The position numbers were made by a program, and so were the translations under genes. 64,000 nucleotides of DNA from Nocardiopsis metallicus (lineage in GTDB: Bacteria > Actinomycetota > Actinomycetes > Streptosporangiales > Streptosporangiaceae). Positions 1 to 8,007 of this stretch are shown here, in pieces. Under the pieces are notes generated by a model. The model did no database searches. It saw only the letters and a program-made list of their open reading frames with translations, and had not been told where the DNA came from. Position 1 is the first letter of the stretch, and the number at the start of each line of letters is the position of its first letter. The stretch is taken from contig NZ_JACHDO010000001.1 of the NCBI RefSeq assembly GCF_014201115.1, positions 7,564,001 through 7,628,000 on the forward strand, written 5' to 3'.

Positions 1-1
1 C

Positions 2-1282
2 CTCTACCGGGCCGGACGCCAGAGCGAGGCCCTACGGGTCTACGCCAGGGCCCGCTCCGTGCTCGCCGAACGCCTGGGCGCCGACCCCGGCCGCGAACTC
101 CAGGAGACCTTCCACGGAGTCCTGCGCGGTGACCTCGACTCCAGGCTCGGTCTGCGCTCCCGAGCGGAGGGCGTCGTCTGGCCCGGGGCGGCCCTGCGGG
201 GTGCCGCCCCGCCGGTGGCCCTCCGATCGACAACCCCGGAACCGGGAACCCCCGATCCGGGAACCACCGGTTCAGGAGCGGCTGTGCCCCGTCAGCGCGC
301 CCACCCCGACACCAGGCGCTGCGCCGCCCGGCGCGGACCCGATCCCGCCGCCGGGCCCGCCACCGATCCCGCCGCCTGCCTCATCCCGGCCGAACTCCCC
401 GCGGCCCCCCGTGCCCTGGTCGGCCGCGCCGACGCCCTGGCCGAGATCGACCGCCTCGTCGACCCCTGTTCCCCGGTGCCCGGCAGCGTCCTGGTCCGGG
501 GCGCTGCCGGGGCGGGCAGCAGCGCCCTGGCCGTGCGCTGGGCGCACTCGGTGGCCGCCCACTTCCCCGACGGCCAGCTCTACGTCAACCTGCGCGGCTC
601 CGACGGTGGCCCCCTCCACCCCGCGGACGTCCTGGGCCGCCTCGTCCGCTCCCTGTCCGCGGGGACCGCCGACCCCGGAAGCCTCAACGTCGGGCACTCG
701 AACCTCGGGCGCCTCGGCCCGGGCCACCTGAACACCGGTAACCCCGACTCGACGGAACCGGACCGCGGTTTCACCGAAGCCGACGAGGCCGCCGCCCGGG
801 TGCGCTCCCTGATGGCGGGGCGCCGGGTGCTGCTCGTACTCGACAACGCCGCCACCGCCCACCAGGTGCGGCCCCTGCTCCCGGGTACCCCGGGGAGCTC
901 GGCGGTGGTGGCCAGCCGTCACTGGCTGACCGACCTCCTGGTCCGGGACGGGCTGCGGGCCGTCCCGGTGGACGCCCTGCCGCGGGAGCACGCGGTCGCC
1001 CTGTTGCGCTCCCTGCTGGGGTCCGGCCGCTGCCCACCGGACACGCTGCGGCGGATCGCCGAGCTGGCCGGTGGTCTTCCCCTGGCGCTGCGGATGGCGG
1101 TGGCCTGGTTGGACGCCCATCCGGAGCGCCCCGCCGCGGAGCTGGTCCGGCTGGTGGAACGGGCGGACCCGGCGCACGGCGTCTCGCCCACGGCCCGGAT
1201 GGCCGCCGTGCTGCGCGCCGGGCCCTTGGGGCCGGGCACGGCCGCGGGGAAGTACCGACCGGGCTCCGAACCCCGCTCCTGA
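2..1282 (+). CDS. SARP/AfsR-type transcriptional regulator, C-terminal part (5' end outside window)
   Basis: The gene is open from the window edge, so its start and DNA-binding domain lie upstream. The first ~40 residues (RAGRQSEALRVYARARSVL, then LGADPGRELQ) are the end of a bacterial transcriptional activation domain, as in SARP regulators of antibiotic clusters. A Pro/Gly-rich linker follows, then an NB-ARC-like ATPase region (LVGRADALAEIDRLV, a P-loop, LLVLDNA as Walker B, GLPLALRMA as GxP motif). The P-loop at 500-523 reads GAAGAGSS, so the Walker A lysine is absent. An Asn/Gly-rich insertion sits at about 681-745. No TPR array follows, so it is shorter than full AfsR proteins. Family call is firm; the target is unknown, and nothing in the window ties it to the PKS genes 19 kb away. 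Confidence 0.82.
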   Translation, partial: LYRAGRQSEALRVYARARSVLAERLGADPGRELQETFHGVLRGDLDSRLGLRSRAEGVVWPGAALRGAAPPVALRSTTPEPGTPDPGTTGSGAAVPRQRAHPDTRRCAARRGPDPAAGPATDPAACLIPAELPAAPRALVGRADALAEIDRLVDPCSPVPGSVLVRGAAGAGSSALAVRWAHSVAAHFPDGQLYVNLRGSDGGPLHPADVLGRLVRSLSAGTADPGSLNVGHSNLGRLGPGHLNTGNPDSTEPDRGFTEADEAAARVRSLMAGRRVLLVLDNAATAHQVRPLLPGTPGSSAVVASRHWLTDLLVRDGLRAVPVDALPREHAVALLRSLLGSGRCPPDTLRRIAELAGGLPLALRMAVAWLDAHPERPAAELVRLVERADPAHGVSPTARMAAVLRAGPLGPGTAAGKYRPGSEPRS

Positions 1283-1493
1283 GTCTTCGCGGTCGGTCTT
1301 ACGGGCGGCTTTCAGGCAGAGAAAATTCTCGGCCCGGGAAAGCGGAGTCACAGCAGTCACATCAGCCACAACAGCGCTCACGAGGGGTTTTCGAAAAGTC
1401 CGGGTTCCGGCTAGCCCAATGGAGAGTTGTGAGATCGACCAGATCTGCCCCAGGGGGTGCTCAGCGGTCTCATGAGTCGCTAGTGTCAGCTCC

Positions 1494-1685
1494 ATGACGC
1501 AGAACAACGATCCCAATCTCGACCCGGACCCGGCGGGAACCACGCAGCACTTCCGCCGGTTCGTCGACGACAACCCCGAGCCCGAGGAGGCTCCGCGCCG
1601 CCCGATCCTGCCGCTGGTGCTGGCGGGCGTCGGTGTCGTCCTGACCATCGGCATCATCATCGCCCTGGTCATGGCCTTCTCCTAA
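1494..1685 (+). CDS. small single-pass membrane protein, unknown function
   Basis: This 63-residue protein has an acidic Asp/Asn/Pro-rich N-terminal half (about residues 1-40). One strongly hydrophobic helix follows (PLVLAGVGVVLTIGIIIALV), ending four residues from the C-terminus, so it is probably tail-anchored with the N-terminus in the cytoplasm. No Shine-Dalgarno sequence precedes the ATG. A -10-like TAGTGT lies at 1481-1486, seven bases before the start, which suggests a leaderless mRNA. I do not recognise a named family. The coding call rests on the composition of the membrane segment and the codon pattern. Confidence 0.6.
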   Translation: MTQNNDPNLDPDPAGTTQHFRRFVDDNPEPEEAPRRPILPLVLAGVGVVLTIGIIIALVMAFS

Positions 1686-1787
1686 GCCGGAGCAGGCCGC
1701 CCGGACCGCGCCCGTCAGGTTCGAAAGAGCCCGAGGGGCGAGGGCCGCGATGTGATGGGGCCGACCCCCGGCCGGCTCCGAAACCGG

Positions 1788-1817
1788 TTCGCGACCACCT
1801 CACGGTCCTGCTAGAGT
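1788..1817 (+). promoter_or_regulatory. candidate promoter of tRNA-Lys copy 1
   Basis: TAGAGT at 1812-1817 is a plausible -10 box, with a weak -35-like TTCGCG at 1788-1793 (18-bp spacer). The -10 and all sequence from there through the tRNA are repeated 365 bp downstream at 2177-2182, consistent with each copy carrying its own promoter. The -35 region is not conserved in the second copy, so this call is tentative. Confidence 0.35.
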
Positions 1818-1862
1818 TAACTCCGTTGCCGCACAGAGCCGCAGGGCTCACAGCGAGAACAG

Positions 1863-1936
1863 GCGTCATTAGCTCAGTTGGTCAGAGCAGCTGACTCTTA
1901 ATCAGCGGGTCCGGGGTTCGAGTCCCTGATGACGCA
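1863..1936 (+). tRNA. tRNA-Lys(CUU), copy 1
   Basis: The cloverleaf folds fully. The acceptor stem is GCGTCAT with ATGACGC, the D-arm GCTC/GAGC, and the anticodon stem GCTGA/TCAGC with loop CTCTTAA (anticodon CUU). The T-arm is CGGGG/CCCTG with one G-U pair, and the discriminator is A1936. CCA is not encoded. It decodes AAG, the dominant lysine codon in this genome. It differs from copy 2 by one compensated acceptor base pair (U-A here, C-G there). Confidence 0.96.
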
Positions 1937-1946
1937 CAGCGGTACG

Positions 1947-1990
1947 ACGGCCCCGGTCGGAGGACACCACGTCCACCGACCGGGGCCGTT
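1947..1990 (+). terminator. intrinsic terminator-like hairpin of tRNA-Lys copy 1
   Basis: A perfect 14-bp stem pairs 1947-1960 (ACGGCCCCGGTCGG) with 1976-1989 around a 15-base loop, just 10 bases after the tRNA. There is little T-tract, as is common for actinobacterial terminators. Confidence 0.8.
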
Positions 1991-2227
1991 CTCGTGTGTT
2001 CGGGCTGTGCCCCGGGGCCGGGGCCTCCGGAGCGCCTCGGGGAACCCCGCCCGGAGCGCCGCCCGAGGGGAATGCCAGGGCAGCCGTTGCCCCGTCCGAC
2101 CCCCGTTCATGCGGGCGTCCCGCGTGGCGTGGCGCACATCGCGCCCTTCCTGGCTCGGGGAGCTCAGAAGTTCCGGTAGAGTTAACTCCGTTGCCGCACA
2201 GAGCCGCAGGGCTCACAGCGAGAACAG

Positions 2228-2301
2228 GCGCCATTAGCTCAGTTGGTCAGAGCAGCTGACTCTTAATCAGCGGGTCCGGGGTTCGAGTCCCTGATGGCGC
2301 A
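2228..2301 (+). tRNA. tRNA-Lys(CUU), copy 2
   Basis: Same cloverleaf as copy 1, but the acceptor stem is GCGCCAT with ATGGCGC. Both strands of the fourth pair have changed together (U-A to C-G). Anticodon loop CTCTTAA, discriminator A2301, CCA not encoded. Confidence 0.96.
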
Positions 2302-2311
2302 CAGCAGTACG

Positions 2312-2354
2312 ACGGCCCTGGTCGGAGGACGCCACGTCCACCGACCGGGGCCGT
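2312..2354 (+). terminator. intrinsic terminator-like hairpin of tRNA-Lys copy 2
   Basis: A 14-bp stem pairs 2312-2325 with 2341-2354, with one G-U wobble relative to copy 1. TTCTCGTTTC follows. Confidence 0.8.
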
Positions 2355-2487
2355 TCTCGTTTCACCATTCCCGCACGGTGCGGTCCTCCCCGAATCCCAT
2401 TGACACCGCGTACCCGCTGGTGAATGCTTCTTCTGCCCGCCTCCCCGAGAGGCGGTCTCCCCTTCCCGAAGAACCCGGAGTCCCTCC

Positions 2488-2994
2488 ATGTCCTCCCCCA
2501 CCCCTGCCCTCCTTTCCCCTGCTCTGCGCAACACCTCCCTCACGCTGCTCGCCGCGGGCGCGGCCGTGAGCCTCTCCGCCTGCGGCCTGGTCACCTCGCT
2601 CCTCGGGGCCGGCAACGTCATGGAACTCGGGGTCGGCGACTGCTTCAACGAGCAGGACGTGTTCGGCGGCTTCACGGCTCAGGACGAGGAGGTCAGCGAC
2701 GTCCCGCTGGTCGACTGCGCCGAGCCGCACGACTCCGAGATCTTCTACTCCGAGGAACTGCCCGACGGCGACTTCCCGGGCGACGCCGCCCTGGAGAAAT
2801 CCCTGGACGACATCTGCACGGGCAGCGCCTTCGAGAAGTTCGTCGGCATCGACTACATGGACTCCGAGCTCTACGTCGGCGCCTTCCAGCCGACCGCCGA
2901 GACCTGGGACCTCCTGGACGACCGCGAGACGCTCTGCTACGTCGTGACCGGCGGCGAGACCGTCACCGGCAGCCTAGAGGGCAGCAAGCGCTGA
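2488..2994 (+). CDS. septum_form-type lipoprotein A
   Basis: This 168-residue exported lipoprotein has a signal peptide ending in lipobox LSAC with lipidation at Cys32. The mature part carries the hallmarks of the septum_form family (PF13845): VGDCFN, VDCAEPHDSE, an internal ICTGSAFEKFVG and a C-terminal CYV. The four spaced cysteines presumably form two disulfides outside the membrane. GGAG lies 10 bases before the ATG. A paralogue follows 200 bp downstream with the same pattern, so the pair probably arose by duplication. The family name is historical and its molecular role is not well established. This protein lacks the long acidic linker of its neighbour. Confidence 0.8.
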   Translation: MSSPTPALLSPALRNTSLTLLAAGAAVSLSACGLVTSLLGAGNVMELGVGDCFNEQDVFGGFTAQDEEVSDVPLVDCAEPHDSEIFYSEELPDGDFPGDAALEKSLDDICTGSAFEKFVGIDYMDSELYVGAFQPTAETWDLLDDRETLCYVVTGGETVTGSLEGSKR

Positions 2995-3194
2995 CCCCGA
3001 CCCGAGCGGACCGGCCCCACCCCGCCCGAAACCCTTGCGGGGCCCTGTCGGGCACCGACCAGTGCTGTTTCCCGGCCCGGCCGGGGCCGGTTCGCGAACC
3101 GGGCGAAACCTTCTGCTGTCCGGACGCGTCTGGATAAGTAACGCCGATTCACTCTTCCGGGTCGGTGGGAGACCAACGATCCCGTGGAGCCGTC

Positions 3195-3797
3195 ATGTTG
3201 TCCGAAGCGCGTCACCCCCTGCTCGGCCGTATCGCCCTGGCGACTGTGGCCGCCGGTGCCGCACTGTCCCTCTCGGCGTGCGGACTGCCCCTGCTTCCCC
3301 CCGCCTTCACCGACAGTACGGAGGACCCCGGCCCCGCGGCCGAGCCCACGGAGACCGAGGAGCCGGTCGAGACGGAGGAGCCCGAGCCCTTCGAGACCGA
3401 GGAGCCGGTCGAGGTGGAGCCCGAGGAGCAGGACGTGATGATCCTGGCCGTCGGCGACTGCCTCAACGAGTGGACCACCGACTACGACGACACGGTCAGC
3501 AGCGTCCCCATCGTGGACTGCGACGAGCCGCACGACTTCGAGGTCTACTACGAGGGCGTGGTCGACGAGAGCGGTGACTACCCGGGTGAGGACGAGCTCT
3601 CCGACATGGTCGACGAGGGCTGCGTCGACGCCTTCGAGGACTTCGTCGGCTCCCCGTACGCGACCTCGGCCCTCTACCAGACCTCGCTGTGGCCCACCGA
3701 GGAGGGCTGGGAGCAGGGCAGCCGCGACTACCTGTGCCTGGTCGGGCACATGGACGGCAGCCAGTCCACCGGCACCCTGGAGGACTCGCGGCTGTAG
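3195..3797 (+). CDS. septum_form-type lipoprotein B with acidic repeat linker
   Basis: A 200-residue paralogue of the preceding lipoprotein. The signal peptide ends in LSAC (Cys29). A linker of about 40 residues made of TEEP/ETEEP-like acidic repeats follows, then the same domain (VGDCLN, VDCDEPHDFE, GCVDAFEDFVG, YLCLVG). I chose ATG 3195 over the in-frame GTG 3165 because GGAG lies five bases before it and residue 2 then starts a normal signal peptide. The acidic linker probably holds the domain away from the membrane and crosses a cell-wall layer. It ends at a strong hairpin shared with the convergent peptidase gene. Confidence 0.8.
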   Translation: MLSEARHPLLGRIALATVAAGAALSLSACGLPLLPPAFTDSTEDPGPAAEPTETEEPVETEEPEPFETEEPVEVEPEEQDVMILAVGDCLNEWTTDYDDTVSSVPIVDCDEPHDFEVYYEGVVDESGDYPGEDELSDMVDEGCVDAFEDFVGSPYATSALYQTSLWPTEEGWEQGSRDYLCLVGHMDGSQSTGTLEDSRL

Positions 3798-3834
3798 CCG
3801 CCGCCGGTCCGCCCGGCGGTACCCCCTGGAACGT

Positions 3835-3869
3835 GAACGGCCCGCGCCATCGGATGGCGCGGGCCGTTC
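3835..3869. terminator. bidirectional terminator hairpin
   Basis: A perfect 16-bp stem (3835-3850 with 3854-3869) has a three-base loop (CGG). It lies between the convergent lipoprotein B and peptidase genes, so it can serve both. Confidence 0.85.
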
Positions 3870-3920
3870 GGTCATGGTCCCGCCACCGGGTGCCTACCGG
3901 CTGACCTTCAGGACCCGGCC

Positions 3921-5648
3921 TCACGGTCCGGCGCGGTTCCCGCTCCCCAGCGGGCCCGCGAACACCTGTTCCAGGGGGTCGGTGACCTCTGGCGCGAGTG
4001 CGGTCGGGGCGTTGCCCGCGTGGGGGGTAAGCGGCTCCGCGGAGCGGGGGATCCCCGCGCACTCCTTGTCGCCGGGTACCTCGCCGTCGATCAGGTAGGC
4101 CGCCACGACCTCGTTCACACAGGGATAGCCGAGTTCCCCGGTGAACTGGTCAGGCATGAAGGCGAACCTGTGCCCGCCCTCGTCCACGACGGTGAGCAGC
4201 GGACTGTCCAGCCGTTCGGCCAGGGCCGGTCCGCCCGCGTAGTGGGTGTTGGCGTCGAGGTCGGCCGCGATGACCAGGGCTTCGGGATAGCCGTCCCGAC
4301 CCAGTTCGACCGCGGGCTCGGTCGGCGGGTTCCGAGTGAAGGTGCACGCCTGAGGGGCGGCCCAGAGCGCCCCGGAGCTGTACGGGTGGTCGTCGCCGTA
4401 CGCGCGGGCCTGTGCGTGGTACTGACTGATCCGGTCCGGCCACTCGGCTTCACAGACGATGGCCGAGAACAGGTCGGTGCCCATGGCGAAGGCCGGGTCC
4501 TCCTCCCACGGATCCGGTTCCGCGGGGCTCTCCTGGTTCTCCTCGGCGGTCGCCTCGCCGTCTGGCAGGGCGGCCGCCTCCGGTACCGGCTCACCGGTGA
4601 CCAGGACCTGGAGCACCCAGGAGCTCATGTCCCAGTGGCCCTGGTTGCGGGCGTACCAGAAGACCAGTGAGTCGAAGCGCGCGCCGTCGACCGGTCCGAA
4701 CCCGGGGAAAGGCTCCTCCAGGGGCTCCTCCCGGTACCGTGCCGAGGTCTCGTCGAAGAGAGCGACGATCTCCTCATGGCTGCTGCCGAACCCGAACACG
4801 TCGTCGTGCTCGGTGAGCCATGCGGTGTAGCGCTCCAGGTTGGCTGTGCCGGCGGGACCCTGCCCCATGAAGAGGTCGCGCCAGATCTCGTCCGGGTGAA
4901 CGGCCGAGTCCAGGACGCTGCGGTTGAGTCGCTCGGGGAACAGGCTCCCGTACACCGCGCCCAGGTAGGTGCCGTAGGAGTAGCCCAGGTAGTTGATCTG
5001 CTCCTCACCCATGGCGGTACGCAGGACCTCCATGTCACGGGCGGTGTTGGCCGAGGTCATGTGCGGGAACCGGTGGCCCTCGGCGGCGTCGCACGCGCGG
5101 GTGTAGCGGATCGTCGCGCGTGTGTGCGCACTGATCTCGGCGTCCGTGGGCCGGGAGACGATGTCGGGGAGCTCGGCCCCGCAGTCGAGGCGGCTGGAGG
5201 CCCCAGTGCCGCGCGGGTCCATCCCGATGAGGTCGTACACCTCGTGCAGGGGCGTACCAGCCTGGTCCCGCGGCATGACCCGGGCCGGGACCCCGGGGCC
5301 GCCCGGGTTGAGCAGGAGGACGCCCAGGCGCTCCTCCGGTTCGGTGGCGGCGGCACGGCTCACGGCGATGGTGAGCCGGTCCCCGTCGGGTTCGGCGTAG
5401 TCGAGGGGGACCTCGAAGTCCGCGCACTCCAGTGCCAGGCCTTCGGCCGCGAGCTCCTGCTCCGTGCACGGTGCCCACACGAGCTCCTGGTCGGAGAAGG
5501 GGGCCAACGCGGCTTGGTTGACGGGGTAGCCGGGGGAGGCTTCGCCTGCCGGGCCGGCGGCGGCCGGGAGGACCGCCGTCAGGGAGAGGGCCAGTCCGGT
5601 GGCGGTGGCCACCGAGGCCGTTCGGATGGTGGTGCGTGCTCGGGGCAC
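3921..5648 (-). CDS. secreted alpha/beta-hydrolase, tripeptidyl-aminopeptidase-like (S33, TAP-like C-terminal domain)
   Basis: A protein of 575 residues from the preferred start. A twin-basic N-terminus and hydrophobic stretch ending LPAAAG form a signal peptide. The catalytic fold is clear: oxyanion motif LLNPGGPG, GMDPRGTG, nucleophile elbow GYSYGT, acid in AADLDANTH and base in EGGHRF. Four-cysteine spacing and the late CVNEVVAAYLIDGEVP region match the TAP-like C-terminal domain of actinobacterial S33 peptidases such as Streptomyces Tap. It probably trims peptides outside the cell. I prefer GTG 5648 because GGAGGGG sits seven bases upstream; an in-frame GTG at 5675 has no such site. The nearby family-5 ABC transporter, transcribed divergently, could import released peptides, but that link is inference. 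Confidence 0.85.
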   Translation of the reverse strand: MPRARTTIRTASVATATGLALSLTAVLPAAAGPAGEASPGYPVNQAALAPFSDQELVWAPCTEQELAAEGLALECADFEVPLDYAEPDGDRLTIAVSRAAATEPEERLGVLLLNPGGPGVPARVMPRDQAGTPLHEVYDLIGMDPRGTGASSRLDCGAELPDIVSRPTDAEISAHTRATIRYTRACDAAEGHRFPHMTSANTARDMEVLRTAMGEEQINYLGYSYGTYLGAVYGSLFPERLNRSVLDSAVHPDEIWRDLFMGQGPAGTANLERYTAWLTEHDDVFGFGSSHEEIVALFDETSARYREEPLEEPFPGFGPVDGARFDSLVFWYARNQGHWDMSSWVLQVLVTGEPVPEAAALPDGEATAEENQESPAEPDPWEEDPAFAMGTDLFSAIVCEAEWPDRISQYHAQARAYGDDHPYSSGALWAAPQACTFTRNPPTEPAVELGRDGYPEALVIAADLDANTHYAGGPALAERLDSPLLTVVDEGGHRFAFMPDQFTGELGYPCVNEVVAAYLIDGEVPGDKECAGIPRSAEPLTPHAGNAPTALAPEVTDPLEQVFAGPLGSGNRAGP

Positions 5649-5933
5649 GGGGGTTCCCCTCCGTTCTGCGGCCACCGGTACGGGGCGGGGCCGGGGCCCG
5701 TTCCGGCAGGCGTGTGTAGTGGTTCCGTAACAGTACGAAGCGCCTCAAGAGCCACAACACCTACAAGTGTCATGTGTGACTCAGGTGGCCGGATACGGCC
5801 AGATGCCCTTGGGAACTATGGGTTGTTTTGTTGTTTTCTGTTCTTTTTGTGATGCCGATCGGGTCGCGCAAAAGACGCCGTTTGGTCACGGGGGTGGTGT
5901 GGGACACACGGGTGGCGTTACCGTGATGTTCTA
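5649..5933. other. divergent intergenic region with a T-rich tract
   Basis: There is no gene here. It separates the peptidase from the transporter operon and must hold both promoters. A strikingly T-rich stretch (about 5815-5855) stands out in a GC-rich genome. I could not assign -35/-10 pairs with confidence. Confidence 0.5.
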
Positions 5934-5950
5934 TTAGGAAAGTTTCCTAA
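5934..5950. promoter_or_regulatory. perfect 17-bp palindrome, probable repressor operator of the ABC transporter operon
   Basis: TTAGGAAAGTTTCCTAA has two perfect 8-bp arms around one central base. It lies 63 bp before the first permease start and is followed by an A-run. The form (AGGAAA-TTTCCT) resembles operators I recall for ROK-family sugar repressors in actinomycetes. If so, the transporter may carry oligosaccharides rather than peptides. No regulator gene is nearby. Confidence 0.7.
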
Positions 5951-6013
5951 CAAAAAATCGCCATGCCCCCACGGTCCCCGACACCGCCGTGCCCCCTTGC
6001 TCGAAGGAGCCCC

Positions 6014-7102
6014 GTGGCCACCGAAATCGCGGCCTCCCCACCACCGGACACAGGTGGATCCGGGCCCGCCGTCCCCCGGAAGACCAACCCCCTCCTGAAC
6101 CGGATCTGGCGCAACTACGTCTTCGTGAAGGTCCGCAAGGCCTTCGTCGTGGTCTTCGTCGTGGCCAACGTGACGTTCTTCCTCGGCCGCGCGATGCCGG
6201 GCGACCCCATCGACGTCATGGCGGGCCGCCTCACCCAGGGCGGCATGTCGATGAACGAGGCTCGGGCCATCGCGATGAACTCGCTGGCCTACGACCCGGA
6301 CGCGTCCCTCCTGCGGCAGTGGTGGGAGTTCCTCGTCGGGATCGCCACGCTCGACCTCGGCAACACGATCAACCGCCCCGCCTTCAGCGTCACCGAGGCC
6401 ATCGGCGCCTACCTCCCCTGGACCCTCTTCAGCATCGGCGCCGGCACCCTCATCGCCATCGTCCTCGGCCTCGCGCTGGGCATGGTCATGGCCTACCGCC
6501 GCAACCAGTCCCTCGACCACGTGCTCAGCGTCCTCGCCTCGGTCCTGGGCGCCGTCCCGAACTACCTCATCGCGATGCTCCTGGTCGTGGTCGGCGGCAT
6601 GTACCTGGGCTGGTTCAACCCGATCGAACTCCGCGGCACCCTCAGCCCCGGCGTCCAGCCCGGGTTCACGCTCACCTTCATCGGCGACGCGTTCTACCAC
6701 GCGGCCCTGCCGATCTTCACCTACGTGCTCGCCATCATCGGCACCTGGATGCTCGTCATGAAGGCCTCCACCACCGAGGTGCTCGGCGAGGACTACGTGA
6801 CCGTCGCCCGGGCCCGGGGCCTGCGGGACAGCCGCATCGCCACCGCCTACGTCGGCCGCAACGCCGTCCTGCCGCTGGTCGCCCAGATCGCGATCTCCTT
6901 CGGCACCCTCGTCGGCGGCGCGATCTTCGTCGAACAGGTCCTGGTCTACAAGGGCGTGGGCGGACTCCTGCTCGACGCGGTCAACTACCGCGACTACCCG
7001 CTCCTCCAGGGGCTGCTCATCATCATCACCTCGTGCGTGGTGATCGCCAACCTCGCCGCGGACCTGCTCTACAGCAGGCTCGACCCTCGTATCCGGAAGT
7101 AG
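6014..7102 (+). CDS. family-5 ABC transporter permease 1 (DppB/OppB-like)
   Basis: A 362-residue inner-membrane permease. After a ~35-residue polar N-terminus comes a helix (AFVVVFVVANVTFFLGRAMPG) typical of DppB N-termini. The periplasmic loop and five further helices follow. The EAA coupling loop is DYVTVARARGLRDSRI, and the C-terminus ends LYSRLDPRIRK as in DppB proteins. I chose GTG 6014 because AAGGAG lies just before it; the in-frame ATG 5963 has no ribosome site. First gene of an operon with permease 2, two ATPases, a small membrane protein and a binding protein. The family transports oligopeptides, nickel or oligosaccharides, and the substrate cannot be read from this gene. Confidence 0.9.
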   Translation: MATEIAASPPPDTGGSGPAVPRKTNPLLNRIWRNYVFVKVRKAFVVVFVVANVTFFLGRAMPGDPIDVMAGRLTQGGMSMNEARAIAMNSLAYDPDASLLRQWWEFLVGIATLDLGNTINRPAFSVTEAIGAYLPWTLFSIGAGTLIAIVLGLALGMVMAYRRNQSLDHVLSVLASVLGAVPNYLIAMLLVVVGGMYLGWFNPIELRGTLSPGVQPGFTLTFIGDAFYHAALPIFTYVLAIIGTWMLVMKASTTEVLGEDYVTVARARGLRDSRIATAYVGRNAVLPLVAQIAISFGTLVGGAIFVEQVLVYKGVGGLLLDAVNYRDYPLLQGLLIIITSCVVIANLAADLLYSRLDPRIRK

Positions 7103-7114
7103 GGGGACGCACGC

Positions 7115-8002
7115 ATGGCAGTCACCACCGCAACCGGTCCCGCGCCCGCCGCAGGCGTCTGGGGCAGCATCTGGCAGGGCATCACCCGAAGCACCAGCGG
7201 GTTCATCGGGCTCTGCCTGGTCCTGAGCGTTCTGCTCTTCTCCTTCGTGGGCCCCCTGCTCATCGACAGCCACAACCCCACGGACGTCAGCAAGATCTGG
7301 GGCCCGATGAGCTCCGAGCACTGGCTCGGCACCAACCACGAGGGCAAGGACACCCTCACCCAGCTCATCCTGGGCGGACGCGAACCCATCATGGTCGGCC
7401 TCATGGCCGCCCTCATCACCGTCGCCATCGCGGTCACCCTCGGCGCGATCGCCGGTTACGTCCGGGGCAGGGTCGACCACTTCCTGCTCCAGCTGACCGA
7501 CATCACGATGACCATCCCCTTCATCGTCCTGATGCTGGTCATCGCCTCCTTCTACCGGACCTCCTCCCCGATGGTGGTCTCCTTCATCATCGGCCTGGTC
7601 ACCTGGCCGTACCTGATGCGGTCCATCCGCGCGCAGGTCCTCACCCTGAAGGAACGCGAGTTCATCGAGGCCGCCCGCCTCCAGGACCTGGGCACCGCCC
7701 GCATCCTGTGCGTCGAGGTGTTGCCCAACATGGCGGGCTACATCTTCATCAACTTCATCATCGCCATCACCAACGCCATCTACGCGGTCGTCGGCATGTA
7801 CCTGCTGGGCCTGCTGCCCAGCACCGCCGACAACTGGGGGCTGATGATCCAGCAGGCCTGGGACAACAACGCCTTCCTCCTGCCCCAGGCGGCACCCTTC
7901 CTCGTCGCTCCGATGGTGATGATCATGCTCTTCCAGATCGGGCTGGTCACCATGACCCGCTCCCTGGAACAGGCCCTCAACCCACGACTCCGGGACAGGT
8001 GA
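7115..8002 (+). CDS. family-5 ABC transporter permease 2 (DppC/OppC-like)
   Basis: A 295-residue permease with an N-terminal helix (GFIGLCLVLSVLLFSFVGPLL). HWLGTNHEGKDTLTQLILG is the DppC signature before the transmembrane core. Further helices follow, then the coupling loop EFIEAARLQDLGTARI. It starts 12 bp after permease 1 behind GGGGGA and should pair with it as a heterodimer. Three substitutions from the common LGTDxxGRD motif (here LGTNHEGKD) are conservative. Confidence 0.9.
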   Translation: MAVTTATGPAPAAGVWGSIWQGITRSTSGFIGLCLVLSVLLFSFVGPLLIDSHNPTDVSKIWGPMSSEHWLGTNHEGKDTLTQLILGGREPIMVGLMAALITVAIAVTLGAIAGYVRGRVDHFLLQLTDITMTIPFIVLMLVIASFYRTSSPMVVSFIIGLVTWPYLMRSIRAQVLTLKEREFIEAARLQDLGTARILCVEVLPNMAGYIFINFIIAITNAIYAVVGMYLLGLLPSTADNWGLMIQQAWDNNAFLLPQAAPFLVAPMVMIMLFQIGLVTMTRSLEQALNPRLRDR

Positions 8003-8007
8003 GCCCA

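Larger units (their letters stand above)
1812..1995 (+). repeat. tandem duplication of a tRNA-Lys unit, copy 1
   Basis: About 184 bp, comprising the -10 box, leader, tRNA-Lys and terminator, is nearly identical to 2177-2360 (constant offset 365 bp). The ~180 bp between the copies is unrelated and holds no gene I can support. Confidence 0.85.
2177..2360 (+). repeat. tandem duplication of a tRNA-Lys unit, copy 2
   Basis: Second copy of the unit at 1812-1995. Differences are few and include a compensated base pair in the tRNA acceptor stem and a C-to-T change in the terminator stem that becomes a G-U pair. Both structures have therefore stayed functional. Confidence 0.85.

Noticed and set aside
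1863-2301. tRNA-Lys pair as an attachment site of an integrated element
   Set aside because: No integrase gene and no displaced tRNA 3' end were seen near it; the repeat covers the whole transcription unit, which fits simple duplication.
5989-8007. Apparent 670-codon N-terminal extension of the first ABC ATPase
   Set aside because: This frame runs through both permease genes and is Arg/Pro/His-rich nonsense; the ATPase starts at GTG 8008.
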